A stretch of DNA of 64,000 nt from Chenopodium formosanum (lineage: Eukaryota; Streptophyta; Magnoliopsida; Caryophyllales; Amaranthaceae): positions 44,242,165 through 44,306,164 of the forward strand of contig CM044868.1 of NCBI GenBank assembly GCA_024500155.1, in the 5' to 3' direction. Position numbers and translations under genes: made by a program. The notes beneath the pieces are model-generated. The model searched no databases. It saw only the letters and a program-made list of their open reading frames with translations, and was not told where the DNA came from. Below are positions 22,365-35,903 of this stretch, piece after piece; position 1 is the first letter of the stretch, and every line of letters starts with the position of its first letter.

Positions 22365-23429
22365 CCCCCTTTAGAACGTTTTAGGCAATTAGATTAGCTT
22401 AGTTTTAATATTTTGATTTTTAGCTTAATCTAGAGATAGAAACACCATTAGTTTTGGCATTTTAGAGAGAGAAAGTGTGGATTACTCCATTGTTGAGCTT
22501 TGAATTTGAAGAAGAAGCTTAATCAACCTCTTTGTAGAACTTCAACTTCAATGAATGAGCATTTCCTTACTTTTTTCTCTTTACTTTTCTACTTGATTTT
22601 GTATTAAATTTCTTTTATTTTGTTAATTACTCATTAATCGTGCTTTTGCTTGTTAATATCATGATTGACTTGATGATTGCCATGGATAGTGAGTAGTTAC
22701 TTAGACAAGGGTGTGGGGATGATGTAGTTGGAGTGTGTTCATGCTTATATTATTGGGATTGAAGTTGATTGTGATTTAAGTCTTTACATGCTTGATTGTT
22801 CTTTGATCTTCTTGCAAAGTGCTCGTTGTTAGTTGATTAAAGGTGAATCTTTGCTACATGAAACGGAAGTCGATTTAGCTAAGTTCATTTGTATCGATGG
22901 TTACTTGATTTTACCTCCCAATATATGGTTCTAATGTGGAAGCATAGAGGCTATGTTAAGAGAAGCCAATTAACTCCGGAAGGTGGCTAGATTGGAATTT
23001 TTATATCGATATTCATGCATGTTTAGTTCGTTATCGATTTGTTTCTATGCTATTGCATGTTTTTATATCGATATTCATGCATCCATTTGTGCTTGTTCAT
23101 TTGAAAAAGTCCACTCATGAACATTAGGTTTCTGTACTTTTCTTTTTGCTTCTTTTTCAAGCTTTGCCTTCTTTGTTTGGTTTGTGAGAGTTATGGGTTA
23201 ATCTCTTAAGAAACCCTTACGATAGCATCACTCATCCTCTAGGGCGATCTAGGGGTGTAAATGGCTTGTCTTTAGGTTCTAAAATGGATCGTGATTCCTA
23301 CGAAAGTGAGTTAGTGTATATTCTTGTCTCTTCTCTTCTCATCTCATTTTGTTTGTTTGAATAAGCTTATTATTTTTCCCTTGTTTAGGTTTTGCTCGAG
23401 GACGAGCAAAAGTTAAGCTTGGGAGAATT

Positions 23430-23780
23430 TGATGAGTGCAATTTATGGTTCTCATTTGATGAGAATTCAGGTTGTTTTTACCTTCTTTTCGTAGCTTTCT
23501 TTCTTAATAAATGCTTAGTTTTATGAGTTTTGTTTATATTTCCCTTTTCTCCCTTATTTTTTTTATTTTTTTCTTGTGTTTTCTCTATTATTTCTTCTCT
23601 TATCGTGGTTGTAGGTATTAAACGCGGTTTGGGCCTTGATGTTGGTGGTTTTATAAGGTGGAAGATGCTTTTGGAGTAAGCTTTTAGCATTGGGAAAGCA
23701 CAAGATGCAAGGAAGTGGGTGCTCCAAGTTCTAGCTCTTGCGCTATCAAGTTGTGCCCTCATGAAAAGTAGTGTTTCAAC
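23430..23780 (+). repeat. F2 LTR, left part
   Basis: TGATGAGTGC start follows AAGCTTGGGAGAATT. It contains the uninterrupted CCAAG site (23724-23728) that is filled by element B in F1. It ends at the AAC duplication of the CACTA-like element. Confidence 0.72.
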
Positions 23781-24461
23781 CGCTAGTAGAATAAACTTAA
23801 TGGGCAGCCACAAATGGCAAGCGGTTTTTGAATTCCGCTTGCAAAAAAAAAAAATGGCAAGCGGTTTTGGACGAACCACTTGCCAAAATGCAAATGGCAA
23901 GCGGTGTTGGATGAACCGCTTGCCAAAATATAAATGGCAATTTTTTTGGATTAGCGCAATTTTTTTTCTTAAGTTTGTGCTTGTTTGGCAGATATGGGTG
24001 AATCGGGATAGGGTGCTGGTGGTGGCGATAAAGGTTAAGGTGGTGGCGGTGATAGGTGGCGCGCACGACTGGTGGTTTGCATGCTGGTGGTGGAGCTGGA
24101 ACAAGAGTAGAAAATCAGAAATTAAGTTTTTTTATTAATTTATATGTTGTATTTTTTTTTAAAGGATCAGAAAATGTAATATTGAAGAAATTGATTAATG
24201 AAAATAGTTATGGTTATACATATGTTAAGTTATTGTGTATCAATTTAATTGAAAAAAAACAGTTTTTTTTTATAATAATTATAGGTGTAATGGGCAGCGG
24301 TTCGGAGCCAAAACCGCTTTCCATAACCCTCAAATGGCAAGCGGTTTTGAACCACTTGCCATTTAAAATGCCAATGGCAAGCCCCCCAAGGGCATGCGGT
24401 TCAAAACCGCTTCCCATTTAGGGGGTTTGAACCGCTTGCCATTAAGTTTATTTTACTAGTG
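23781..24461. mobile_element. Small non-autonomous CACTA-like DNA transposon
   Basis: 681 bp flanked by 3-bp duplications AAC (23778-23780, 24462-24464). Terminal inverted repeats of about 26 bp begin CGCTAGTAGAATAAAC on the left and CACTAGTAAAATAAAC on the right (reverse complement), with two or three differences. Both ends carry repeated hairpin units built on ATGGCAAGCGGTT facing its complement, about four on the left and three or four on the right. CACTA ends, a 3-bp duplication and subterminal repeats fit the En/Spm superfamily. No transposase frame is present; the open frames on both strands here come from the hairpin units. Confidence 0.72.
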
Positions 24462-24468
24462 AACCCAA

Positions 24469-25752
24469 TGTAATCCCCCGTATTTTTAAAATATTTTACA
24501 AATGAAACTTTATTTTATTTATAATATTAATTTGTTATTTTCCGGAATTTAATTTCAAAAGTTTCAAATTATTAATATGGGTCAAAAATTATTTGAACAA
24601 ATTATTTTATGCACCTTTATTCAACTATTTATGTCCAATCAAACAAGCCTAACCCATTTGTTTACTTAATTGACCCATTACTTTTATGAGGCTCGATCTT
24701 CCTATTTACCCTACAATTCTCTCCTATAAATACCCCATGAATCCTCAAAAATTTCCCACACAAAAAGGTTGTTTTATTTTCTCCTTTGTTTCATTAATTT
24801 GTGTAATAATAGTTATTGATTTATGGGTTTTAATTTTATTGTTTAAAATTAATTTAATCAGTATCAATTGTATTTTGATGATTAAACTTTATAATTTTAG
24901 ATTTTATAAATGACATAATTTTAAGATTTTGTAAATTTTATAACCTAGGGTTTTTAATTATTGAAAATCATGATTTAGGGGTTTTTATGAGCAATTGATG
25001 TAGGGCTTTTACAGTAATGATGTTTTGAAATTTTGATGAATATAACTACTAATTAGTGTAACTTAATTCCAGATTATTTTGAACTCGTAAATTCGTGTTT
25101 TAATTTTTAGATTAAGTTCGTTAATATTAATCCCGATCAAGTTCTGAACTCATTCGATTTTGATAAAAAAAAAGAGTAGTTTTTTCCATGTGGAAAAATC
25201 GTTTAAAGAAGGTTTTTTTTTATTTTCGGGCAGTTTTTGATTTTTAACGAAGTTTTTTATGCTTAAAGTATTATCCTTGAGTTAAATTAATAAAATTAAT
25301 TATGTTTAAAGATAATTAATCATAAGTTTGTGTTTTTATTGAAGTTTTAAGAGGTTTTTATCATGATGTATTGTTGGAAATTACTTGGGTTAGTAATTTT
25401 AATTGTTGGTTGTTTTTTAGGAAGTGATTATTTCCTATGAGACTTTTGAGTATAAAAGTGATGTGTTGATAAAGTTTTGAAGGGTTTTTATTTAATCTAA
25501 AGTGCTAGAAATAGTTTCTAAGTACTACTTTCGATGTTTTATAAAGAGGGTTTAATCACCCATTAAAAAGGAAGATTATTAGGGATAAATAATTGTCAGA
25601 TTTTTATTAAACTTTAAACTTGCTGTAATTTCATGAATAAGAGTGTATTTTAAGGTTTTTATGATGAAAATATAAAGAACTAAATAAAAGCATTTAATTT
25701 TAACTAAAGGGAAGGTTTTAAAGTGTTATTTGATTTGAATTTTGAAGGTTTT
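24469..25752 (+). repeat. Chromovirus 5' LTR, first part
   Basis: Homologous to 60060-61470 of the 3' LTR. TATA box TATAAATA at 24725-24732. It lacks the GC-rich stretch present at 60500-60600. It ends with the first GTTTT duplication of copia Bc (25748-25752). Confidence 0.8.
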
Positions 25753-27075
25753 TGTTGGGGTTTGGTGAGTCCAACTCACCGCGGATATAAACCCAAAACC
25801 AAGACCACACTCCCAATAAATAAAACCATAAACATAATTAAATTAGCCACAAAATTAAGATAAGATAATTATCTTTGGAGCGTGCTTTGCCCAAACGGAA
25901 CGAGATCTTACTTCGAAAGCAAGCCTTGAAAATACGACGGCCTCCTACGATAGTCCACCCACAACTCAACCACCGAAAATGGTCCAATGCCTAGGAGTTA
26001 GCAAGGTCGACCAAAAACCCGAGTGATTAATGAGTTTAAAGATTTTCACAATGGTGATGCCTTTTTCAACTCTCACTCAAGTAATTTTCCCAATACCCCA
26101 ACTTGGGTATTTATAGGGAAAATAAGAGAGTGAAAAGCTCTCCCATCAATGTGGGAGAATTTGATTTTTCCATTTTATTTTAAAGCTAAAATAAAATTAA
26201 TAATCAAACTAGTAATAAATCAACAAGTGGCAAGCTCATGTGAGAGGTTAGGTGAGGACCATTTAAAGGAGGGGGGACCAAACTTGCTCCCCACTCCCTC
26301 TCCGAAAACCGGCCAACACACCCCTTCAACCTCCTCTCAATTCGCGCCATGTGAACCCACACTTGGGCGCTAAGGCACCCAAGGTGGGCTGCCTTGCCGC
26401 GGTTGCCCAGCAGGCCCAACACAAGCGTGCGAGCTGCTAGCGCTGCCAGCCAGCAAGCCCAGCAGCTTGTGCGGGCTGCTTACGCTCTTAGCCAGCGAGC
26501 CACACACCAAGGATGCGGGCTGCTGCTGAGAGCTGTTGCTGGCCTTGCGCCTTGGCCCAACATTTCTGCGGTTGGCACGGCTAGCCTTACGATGTTTGCA
26601 TTAGTGCACTAGCACGCACCAGCCAGCCTAGGCTCGGCTTGGTGCGCATGCTAGCCACCATGCTAGGTCATATTCCCCTAGCACTCGGTTTTTCTCGGGG
26701 CATTCCGATGCTAGGGTTTTTTTTTATCTTTGTTGATTTATTATTATTTTCATGTCTCGCCTTTTGAAATTTTTCGACTCGACTTTCGACGTTCGGTTTT
26801 GAAGCTCTTAGCTCGAATTCCCGACATCTAAATATTAATTACTCTGTTGACTTATTAATTAATTCATAAATAATTAGTCACTTTGGTTCGTTAGTTGCTT
26901 AGGTTTGATCCGAAGGGTTCAATCAAGATTAAGCTGTAATATTAATTATGCATTAATAAAGCGGCCTCCACCCAGACATTTTGATCACTTGACCTTACTA
27001 AATATAATAGCTTTCTATTAATTCTGAACCCACTAACAGAATAGTACACTTGTTCAAATGACACCATTCCTTTCA
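25753..27075 (-). repeat. 3' LTR of copia Bc
   Basis: Plus-strand ends TGTTGGGG and CCTTTCA. The GC-rich, GCTAGC-rich block is at about 26340-26660. The open frames there are not genes. Confidence 0.88.
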
Positions 27076-27954
27076 ATCTACCACTTGTCCTTTTGGACAA
27101 GTGCGCATTTAGTGTACAACCTTTTTCCTATGTCACTTAATGTCTCTTCATGAACTATAAGGTAAGATTATTTCTTCATCCTTATTACGTCCAGAAGTGT
27201 TTCTCGATTTCAAGTCAGACTGTCAATAAACAGATGATTTCTAAAATCCATCTAAGCACGGCCATACATTTTTACAGTCTCGCTTTATGAGAGGCCTTGT
27301 ATACAACAAAGACATCTTCCCTATTTTAGTAGGGGGACATTCCCAGTCTTGTAATGTAGCTCCTCTTACTGAGAGGACCTAGCTGCCCCTGAGTGTTGCT
27401 GTTATAATCCCCTATTACGGCAGACGTTTGACAACATCAAAGCGGACTAGTACTCAAACAAGAGAACTCACAATAATCATGGTCGAGGAAACAGGTTCCG
27501 ATAGCCATAATGAGAAGTATACTTATGACAATTTTAAATCTCATAAAGTATTCTTATAAGTCGATCAAGTATGGTTCTAAACCAATACCTGTGCGAATGA
27601 TTTATGACAATCATGTCCTTGTAGCACGAGAAACGGTGCTATAAATCAGACTAAACACTAATCTCAATTGGTCATTAATCGTCCATTGTTTAACTGACCT
27701 TGATTAGGGATAATTTTTTATTATAATATTCAATGTTCACTTAATAGGTGTTTCCTTACCAAGACTGGTCTTGGTACCCTATTTTGAATATTCCAAAAAT
27801 CGAATGGACCCATTATTTAATCCTAAACCACAATTAAATAGCAAACGGAGTGATAAAATATTGCATGAAATTTATATTACTCTAAAACATGAATGATTTT
27901 TCTTAGTGTCCTACATTAAATGTTCAAATTTAACTAAAATACTAAACAAGGAAA
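27076..27954 (-). other. 3' noncoding region of copia Bc
   Basis: Homologous to 6529-7386 and 53713-54588. The hairpin is at 27082-27103 with the same 9-bp arms as the other copies, but the loop is AAAA (sense) instead of GGAA. No gene. Confidence 0.75.
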
Positions 27955-30900
27955 TCAAAGCCTGTCTCCTACATGCCTGATTCCAATTGCCTGAACGTGC
28001 TTGTTATCCTTCACTTGAGGCAAAGGTTTAGTAAGTGGATCGGCTACATTGTCATCCGTTCCAACTTTGCAAATTCTGATTTCACCTTCTGATTTCCGTT
28101 CTCGAATTATGTGAAATCGCCGTTTGACATGTTTGACTCTCTGATGTTTCCTTTGCTCTCTGGCCTGAGCAATAGCTCCATTATTGTCACAATAGAGGGC
28201 TATTGGACCCTTTATGGAGGGTACATAATCAAGTTCACCAATGAACTTACGAATCCAAACAACCTCCTTAGCCGCTTCAGCAGCTGCTAAGTACTCGCCT
28301 TCAGTTGTAGAATCTGCAGTTGTACTCTGCTTGGCACTCTTCCAACTGAACGATCCTCCATTTAGATAGAACACAGATCCAGATTGCGATTTGAAATCGT
28401 CTCTGTCTGTCTAGAAGCTTGCGTCGGTATAACCTTCCACAACTAATTCCTCTAAACCACCATACACCAGAAATTTATCTTTATTCCTTTACAGGTACTT
28501 TAGGATATTCTTAGCCACAGTCCAATAGGCCTCTCCTGGATCAGATTGGTAACAGCTCGTAGCACTCAAGGCATACGATACATCTGGCCTAGTACATATC
28601 ATGGCATACATGATCGATTAAATAAGCGAAGCATATGGAATCAGATTCATTCTTTCCCGCTCATCAGGTGTCTGTGGACACTACTTATTGCTTAGGGTTA
28701 TGCCATGTGACATTAGCAGGTGACCTCACTTGGCCTCCTCCATGCCAAATCAAGCATGTACCTTATCAATATAAGTACTTTGACTCAATCCAATTATCCT
28801 ATTTGATCTATCCCTATAGATATTGATGTCTAGTATGTAATGATCCTCTCCTAAATCTTTCATTGAGAAGCATTTTCCAAGCCAGGCCTTTAAGGACTCT
28901 AACAACGGAATGTTGTTTCCAATGAGCAATATGTCATCGATAAATAAGACAAGGAAGGCGATGTCACTCCCACTGACCTTCTTGTAAACACAAGATTCAT
29001 CTGGATTCTTGATAAAACTAAACTTACCGATGGCTTCATCGAATCGCAGATTCCAACTTCTGTTAGCTTACTTTAGTCCATAAATGGACTTCTTAAGCTT
29101 ACAAACCTTCCCAACATTGTTTTGGTCGACAAAACCTTCAGGCTGTGTCATGTACACAGTTTCTTCCAAAATACCATTAAGGAAGGTGGTTTTGACGTCT
29201 ATCTGCCAAATTTCATAATTGTAATATGCAGCAATCGCTAGGAGGGTTCCAACGGATTTAAGCATTGCGATTGGTGAAAAAGTTTCATTGTAATCAATAC
29301 CATGAACTTGTCTATAACATTTTGCCACCAATCTAGCTTTGTAAATGAGTACATTTCCATCTTTGACGGTTTTCATCTTGCAAATCCACTTATATCCGAT
29401 AGGTGTATAACCTTCGGGTAAGTCAACCAAGTCTCAAACATGGTTTTGAAACACGGAATCCATTTAAGATCTCATGGCCTCTTTCCATTTAGCAGAGTCG
29501 GTGCTTTCCATCGCTTGCTTGTAGGTTGCCAGTTCATCACCATCCATAATTAGGATGCCATTTGAGATCACGGTTAATACTAAAACAAGATGTCAATCAG
29601 GTTTAGATCTCGGCCTCTGAGACCTACGTAGGGTAATGGATTGAGCATTTGCATTGTCGGTTTGACTTTGCACAATTTGATCATTTGGACCTGCGTCAAC
29701 AGATGCTGTTTGAGCACTTTGACTGTCATTTTGATTTTGTTGCTCATCCTCATGAACTTGGTCGAGTTCGATTTTTCTCCCACTTGTCATTTTGGAAAGG
29801 TGTTCCTTCTCCCAAAAGACACCATCGCGAGCAACAAACACTTTGTTCTCTGATTTGTTGTAGAAGAAATACCCTTTGGTTTCTTTTGGATAGCCCACAA
29901 AGTAAACCTTGTCAGATTTGGGATGAAGTTTGTTAGAAATTAATCTCTTTACATATGCTTCGCATCCCCATATCTTTATAAAAGACAACCTAAAAGGTTT
30001 CTTTGTACATAATTCATATGTAGTCTTTTCTACAGCTTTTTATGGTGCACGGTTCAGTGTTAGTGTCGCAGTTAGAAGTGCGTGTCCCTAGAAAGTGATA
30101 GGAAGATAACTAAGACCCATTGTTGATCGTACCATGTATAACAAGGTCCGATTTCTTCTTTCGGATACTCCGTTCCATTGTGGAGTTCCTGGAGGTGTCA
30201 ATTCTGAAAGTATACCCTTTTCTTTTAGATGGTCATCAAATTCTTGGTTAAAGTATTCACCACCTTGATCCGATCGAAGGGCTTTAATTTTCTTGCCAAG
30301 CTAATTTTCAACTTCACTCTGAAATTCTTTGAACTTTTCAAACGATTCAGATTTATGCGACATTAGGTTGACATAACCATATCTACTATAGTCATCTGTG
30401 AAGGTGATAAAATACCGATGTCCATTTATTGTGGTGGAGCTCATTAGTCCACATATATCAGTGTGTATTAGACCTAATAAGTCTCCTGCCCTTTCTCCCA
30501 ACTTGGAGAATGGCTGTTTAATCATCTTGCCTAATAAACATCCCTTGCAATTCTCAAACGATTCTAAATCGAAATAGTCAAGAACACCTTCCTGTCGAAG
30601 TCTCTTGATGCGTTTGATGTTAATGTGGCCAGGACGACAATGCTACAAGTAAGTTTGGTTTGACTCCATGGTCTTTGCTCTTTTGTTAGTATCATAAACA
30701 ATTTTTCTAAACACACAAAAGGTGTAATTTCCATATAAACAATACATTTAAACAAAAAGGTCTTGTGATCAAGGTTAAAATGAAGTCAAACGTCGCAAGA
30801 TCAAAGTATGTTAGACAAAACTTAACAAGTTTTAGAATTTAGACAAAATACATGAGATTACAAGCTTTCTTTGGATAGATTTTCTTCATCTTCCACTTGT

Positions 30901-31844
30901 GTACTCATGACCACTTGAAAAACACCGCTCATTTCGTTCTTGAAATAAGAGCATAAAATGAGTCTATTTTCCGATATCTAATACCTTACAAATTGCTTAT
31001 TTTCAAGTGTCTAAATGATACCTGAGATTGAGGCTTTCTTTCCTCATGCCTCATCTTCCAGATACTCGCTACATTCTCTTTTGTAGTGGCCTTGCTTACT
31101 ACAATAGAAGCAGCGCATCTTTGCCTTGTTTTTGAACTCCTTTTTCTTGAGCCTTAGAGCAAACTTAGGCGCCTTGCAAGAATTGGTTTTCTGGAGCTCT
31201 TGGACAACTTCCTTGTAGGATAGTTTGTTCCGATTGTTGGTAAGTCGCATCTTGATCGCCACGTATCCCGAGTGGAGTGAGCTTAAAAGCATATGAGCCA
31301 CTTGTTCATCCTCCACCGGTTTACCAATAAGTTCCAGATGGTTAAAAAACCTTGTCATCTTTTGCACATGGGCTTGAAGTGGCATCCCGGGTCTAAGTCA
31401 TGCACTTTAGACCCTAGCCCATACTTCTTGCCTTTCTTTACTAAGACATCCACCTTGCGATGGCCTGATCCTCATGTTAGACAATGACCTAGTCACTTCT
31501 TCCACGAGTCCATCATAGTTTCCCTTATCGCTCTTTATTACCCTCAAATCGACCACATCTTCTAGAGCCTTGAGAAGAACATCCGGAAGGTAGTTGGAGA
31601 ATTTCTTCTTAAACTGTTTCAGAATGGAGTTTGCCATGAGTTGAGAGACTCTCTTGCAATCATAACTCCACTCCTCATGAGCCATATCGCTCATAATCCC
31701 TTTTGAGTAGTAATTCGGGATGGGAGTATCCAAGATATGCTCTAGGTAGCAATTGCGGAGGGTCGAACGGAGTTCCTCTTTCCATTCCTTGAAGTTTACC
31801 AAATTCAAGCTAAATGATAACTTCTCGGGAAGTTCTGGGAACAT
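27955..31844 (-). pseudogene. Broken copia gag-pol gene (element Bc)
   Basis: Gag starts at 31844 (MFPELPEKLSFSLNLVNFKEW) and runs to a CCHC knuckle (CFYCSKQGHYKREC, about 31110-31070) with intact zinc ligands. It is broken by two stops near 31404 that are Tyr and Arg codons in copia A. As in A, the protease is a degraded remnant around 30800-30990. Integrase core motifs lie at 30301-30525 (HTDICG, FTDDYSRYGY), RT at about 29430-28700 with FIDD in place of YVDD, and RNase H at 28440-27980 (EGEYLAAAEAAKE, DNNGAIAQA). About a dozen in-frame stops occur across pol. It is not functional. Confidence 0.88.
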
Positions 31845-34614
31845 ATGCTCTAGGTATCAATTGAAAGAATTTGAAATGAAAAACCATTCATGATATTTAA
31901 ATAAGATTGAATTCATGCATTTTTAATCAAACTTATTTATAATGTCTTATTCACACATTTAAAGTTGTCCTCATTTTGGGTGAGAATAAGTCGATTCCAA
32001 GATCTGAAGAAATAAAGAGTGGTTAAGCATGCTTTGGCTTGTCTTAACACTCAATCTCCTATGGTAAGCAACGCTTTGCTAATGGCTCCAAGCCACTCTT
32101 GGTTGAATAAATCGTCGCATCTAATGCTCTCTCAACAATCTATTCACTTTGCCACGACATGTTAGGACTCCATTACTCATATCGTTGAGTACAACCAAAA
32201 TCAACTTGTATACCCGGTATGCCTTACACTCCTCGGAGAGGTAGTGATGCCTCGCTTTGGCGTAGCCCACCACTACCCTCGTTCGGTTGGTAAGTGTTGT
32301 TTTGGAATGGCAAGTTTTTTTACTCAATATTTAGGGACCTAGGGTTTTCATGTTAGTTTATTTAAGTGAACTTAATTAATCATCACAACATTCAAAATCC
32401 TAAACATGCATCTAACATATAATTAATATACATAAACATATATATTTATCGAAAAACATAAACATAGATGCATTTGGAAACTAGCATGGCCCCTTTAGAT
32501 CTTCAAATCTTCAAAAGGTCTTCATTTGAAACTTCATGGCTACGTCTTCCAAGAACCTCCATCTTCAAGACTTGACCATAATTAAATGCAACTACTATTA
32601 TCTACGATTAAGACTAAACTAAATATTAAGGTACAAAAATAATCAACAGTACGCAGACCATATTTCGATTTACAAAAATACATCATGGATCGCAGTCCGT
32701 ATTTTCTATCCTAATCGGGCCCCACTAGTTTCCATTTCATAAAACCTATGAGAAAATATACATTTCATTCATCCATTCACTATTTGTGAATGGCCCATGC
32801 ATTTTACAACAATAACCAAGTAACAAGGAATAAACACTCGTGAACTAGTAACTAATCTAGGTGGTTAATCCAATTAACACGCCTAATTAAAACTAACCAA
32901 AGTTGTTTTAATCGGTTATGTAAATAAGCGCAACTAAAATTGGAAGCTCCCACTAAATTCCGCATCCAATTTAATTAATCCAATTAATTAAGCTGGTAAA
33001 ACCCAAAATTTGTCAAAATAAATTTTGCCAATGCCGCTCAAAACCGAGGCCTAGCCTCCAAAATTTATTAAAGTAATTAAAAACAAATTAGATTAATAAA
33101 ATAATTAAAACGACAATTTAAGCAAAAAAGATTACGTAGTCCAAAATGTCTAAGTGCCTAGAATTAAGACATGGAGTGCTCACATTCCGCTCAACCGTTT
33201 GATGCTTAATGAACGTGGGAGGGGGCCTGATGTCGCTAAGCGTTACACCGCCCACATCAGCGAACTTCCACACATCAATAACGTGGCCCTTGATGGCCAT
33301 GCTGTACGAACTCATTGCACTACATTGCTCCGCAAGCAACATCTACGCATATTCCCTATTATACAACGCATGCACCAAGTCCAAAGCCGCGCACCAATAT
33401 GCTCGTGCTTGCACCAGCCGTGCCCAGCCAAGCAAGGCAGCACGCACAGCGCGCACATTACCAAGCTGCTGCTTGGTGCTTGCTGGCACGCCATGCTGCT
33501 GGCAGCAACAAGCAGCCACGCACATGGCTTGCGCTCAAGCACGGGCGACATCCTTGGCAGCCACATGCGAGCTGTTATGCAGCTCAGCTAGCGAATTGAT
33601 ATTCTTTCCTCGTTTTGCGTGCCATATCCTTGGGATTTTGATCCTAATTTTGCGTGACATAATTATTAATTCTAAATTAATTTTAGAACTAATTCATTGA
33701 GCAAAATAAAAATTTAAACAGGTCTAACTTATAATAAAATTATCAAAGTGCATCCAACCAAAATAATTCCAAGAACCATTCTTAATTAAATTGGTTTAGC
33801 TTGGGCAACAACATAAATAAGGCAATTTCTCACTTTTTAATTTAATCAATTTAAATTAAACTTGAGATTTTGACAAAGTTAGAGGGAGTTGGAAAAAAAT
33901 GAACTTAAGTTCAATTAAAGATTCCAACTTTAATAGTTGTGAATCCTTGAAAAATTATATCTTCTAATGTGAAGATAAACAATTTTCTATCACAAAGTTT
34001 CAAACATTATGATTCCAATCAACTAAAAAATGATTAAATCAACAAAGTTTAACAAAAATTCATGGAATTTAGTAACATAAAGTTTCAATCACTTAACATA
34101 ATTAAAGATTAAATCTTTAATACTTGGAAGCCTCAAAGAACAATAATTTCACACTTAATGTAATTAGTTTGCAATTAGAAAAAATAAAACCAAGCTTTCA
34201 AGCACAAATTACTACCAAGTAATCAAACCTAAAGAGGTTTAAAATTTCATATAAAATATGTATCGAACAAATTACATAACCACCATAAATATGCAATTAA
34301 TTTTCAACGTTAGAAAGACTTAAAAATTTTCGTAAACACGAAAAATCCCTCAAAAAGTGCATTTCTTGACGTTTTTTTTCTAAAAACCATTCCCTGAAGA
34401 TAAAACCATTTCCGGAACACATTTTCCACCCAAAATTCACTATTTTTTTGTCAAAATCTAGGTTCGGGGTTGATGATAGCTTTAATATGAGGTTAAAATA
34501 AATAAAACGAGCTACTAATCTAATTAGCACTTCAAAACCAGAAAACTAAGCTATAAAACACCTTGAAAAAAATATTATGATTTTAAAAATAAACGAGTGA
34601 GGCTCTGATACCGC
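31845..34614 (-). other. Leader and primer-binding site of copia Bc
   Basis: Primer site GGTATCAGAGCC at 34601-34612. Untranslated; the GC-rich island is at about 33370-33600 and the conserved hairpin at 32240-32277. Short frames (33154-33700) fall in the GC island and are not conserved. Confidence 0.75.
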
Positions 34615-35903
34615 TGTTGGGGTTTGGTAAGTCCAACTCACCGCGGAAACAAACCTAAACCAACATCGCACTCGCAATTAATAAAACCATAAACATAAAT
34701 AAATTAATCACAAGATTAAGATAAGATAATTACCTTTGGAGCGTGCTTCGCCCAAACGGAACGAACTCTTACTTTGAAAGTAAGGCTCGAAAATACGACG
34801 GCCTCTAACGATAGTGTACCCACAACTCGACCACCAAAAATGGTCCAATGCCTTTGAATTAGCAAAGCCCGACCAAAAACCCGAGTGATTAATGAGTTCA
34901 AAGGTTTTCACAATGGTGATGCCTTTTTCAACTCTCACTCAAGTGATTTTTTCAATACCCCAACTTGGGTATTTATAGGGAAAATAAGAGAGTGAAAAGC
35001 TCTCCCATCAATGTGGGAGAATTTGATTTTTCCATTTTATTTTAAATCTAAAATAAAATTAATAATCAAACTAGTAATAAATCAACAAGTGGCAAGCTCA
35101 TGTGAGAGGTTAGATGAGGACCATTTGGAGGAGAGGGGGGATCAAACTTGCTCCCCACTCCCTCTCTAAAAACTGGCCAACACACCCCTTCAACCTCCTC
35201 TCAATTTGCGCCACGTGGCACCCACACTTGGGCAACAAGGCACCCAAGGTGGGTTGCCTTGTCGCGGCTGCCAAGCATGCCCAACACAAGCGTGCCGGCT
35301 GCTAGCGCTGCCAGCCAGCAAGCCTAGGAGCTTGTGGGGGCTGCTTGCGCTCTCAGCCAGCGAGCCACGCACCAAGGATGCTGAGAGCTACTGCTGGCCT
35401 TGCGCCTTGGCCCAGCATAGCTGCGGTTGGTGCGGCTAGCCTTGCGATGCTAGCATTGGTGCGCTAGCACGCACCTGCCAGCCTAGGCTCGGCTTGGTGC
35501 GCATGCTAGCCACCATGCTAGGTCATATGCCTGTAGCACACGGTTTTTCTCGAGGCATTTCGATGCTAGGGTATTTTGGCCTTTGTTGATTTATTATTAT
35601 TTTCATGTCTCGCCTTTTACTATTTTTTAACTCGACTTCCAACTTTTGATTTCGATGCTCTATCCTCGAATTCCCGACATCTAAATATTAATTATTCGGT
35701 TGAATTATTAATTAATTCATAATTAATTAGTCGCTTCAGTTCGTTAGTTGCTTGGGTGTGACCCTAAGGGTTCAGTCAAGATTAAGCTGTAATATTAATT
35801 ATGCATTAATATTACAGATCGGAAGTGGCCTCCACCCAGGCATTCTGAATTCTGAACCCACTAACGGAATAGTACACTTGTTTGAAGAACACCATTCCTT
35901 TTA
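34615..35903 (-). repeat. 5' LTR of copia Bc
   Basis: Starts TGTTGGGG on plus at 34615. The outer end reads CCTTTTA, where CCTTTCA is expected (one change). TATA box at 34970-34977 (minus). Confidence 0.88.

Larger units (their letters stand above)
18247..23050 (+). mobile_element. Athila-like Ty3/gypsy element G, 3' part
   Basis: A broken ORF-1-type gene (18249-19728), about 2 kb of noncoding sequence, a polypurine tract (CAAGTGTGGGGGAAG, about 21790-21804) and an LTR starting TGATTCTTATGAG at 21805. The left side is cut by the F1 insertion, so gag-pol and the 5' LTR are not seen. The right side runs into truncated element F2 around 23040-23080. Assignment rests on the protein pattern and on the Athila-style polypurine tract. 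Confidence 0.65.
21805..23050 (+). repeat. LTR of element G (right end unclear)
   Basis: Starts TGATTC straight after the polypurine tract. It contains a tandem array (22110-22265), a TATA box (22357-22364) and R/U5-like sequence around 22380-23000 resembling the F1 LTR (AGAGAGAGAAAGTG, 'AATGAGCATTTC'). No clear CA end: sequence passes into F2 near 23040-23080. Confidence 0.55.
25753..35903 (-). mobile_element. Complete but inactive Ty1/copia retrotransposon Bc
   Basis: 10,151 bp flanked by perfect GTTTT duplications (25748-25752, 35904-35908); the empty site is in the 3' chromovirus LTR at 61466-61470. On minus: 5' LTR 35903-34615, primer site GCGGTATCAGAGCC (34601-34614, initiator-Met type), leader 34614-31845, broken gag-pol 31844-27955, 3' noncoding region, polypurine tract and 3' LTR 27075-25753. 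By eye the two LTRs differ at roughly one base in ten in the region read, so it is the oldest datable copia insertion here. Confidence 0.9.

Noticed and set aside
22010..22397. Open frames on both strands with repeated charged motifs, resembling a repeat protein
   Set aside because: They are translations of the tandem LTR array; frames are open on both strands because the unit is palindromic and has few stops.
23719..24138. 139-codon frame in the CACTA-like element and its minus-strand partner 23478-24104
   Set aside because: Spans the F2/CACTA border and runs through hairpin repeats; no transposase motif.
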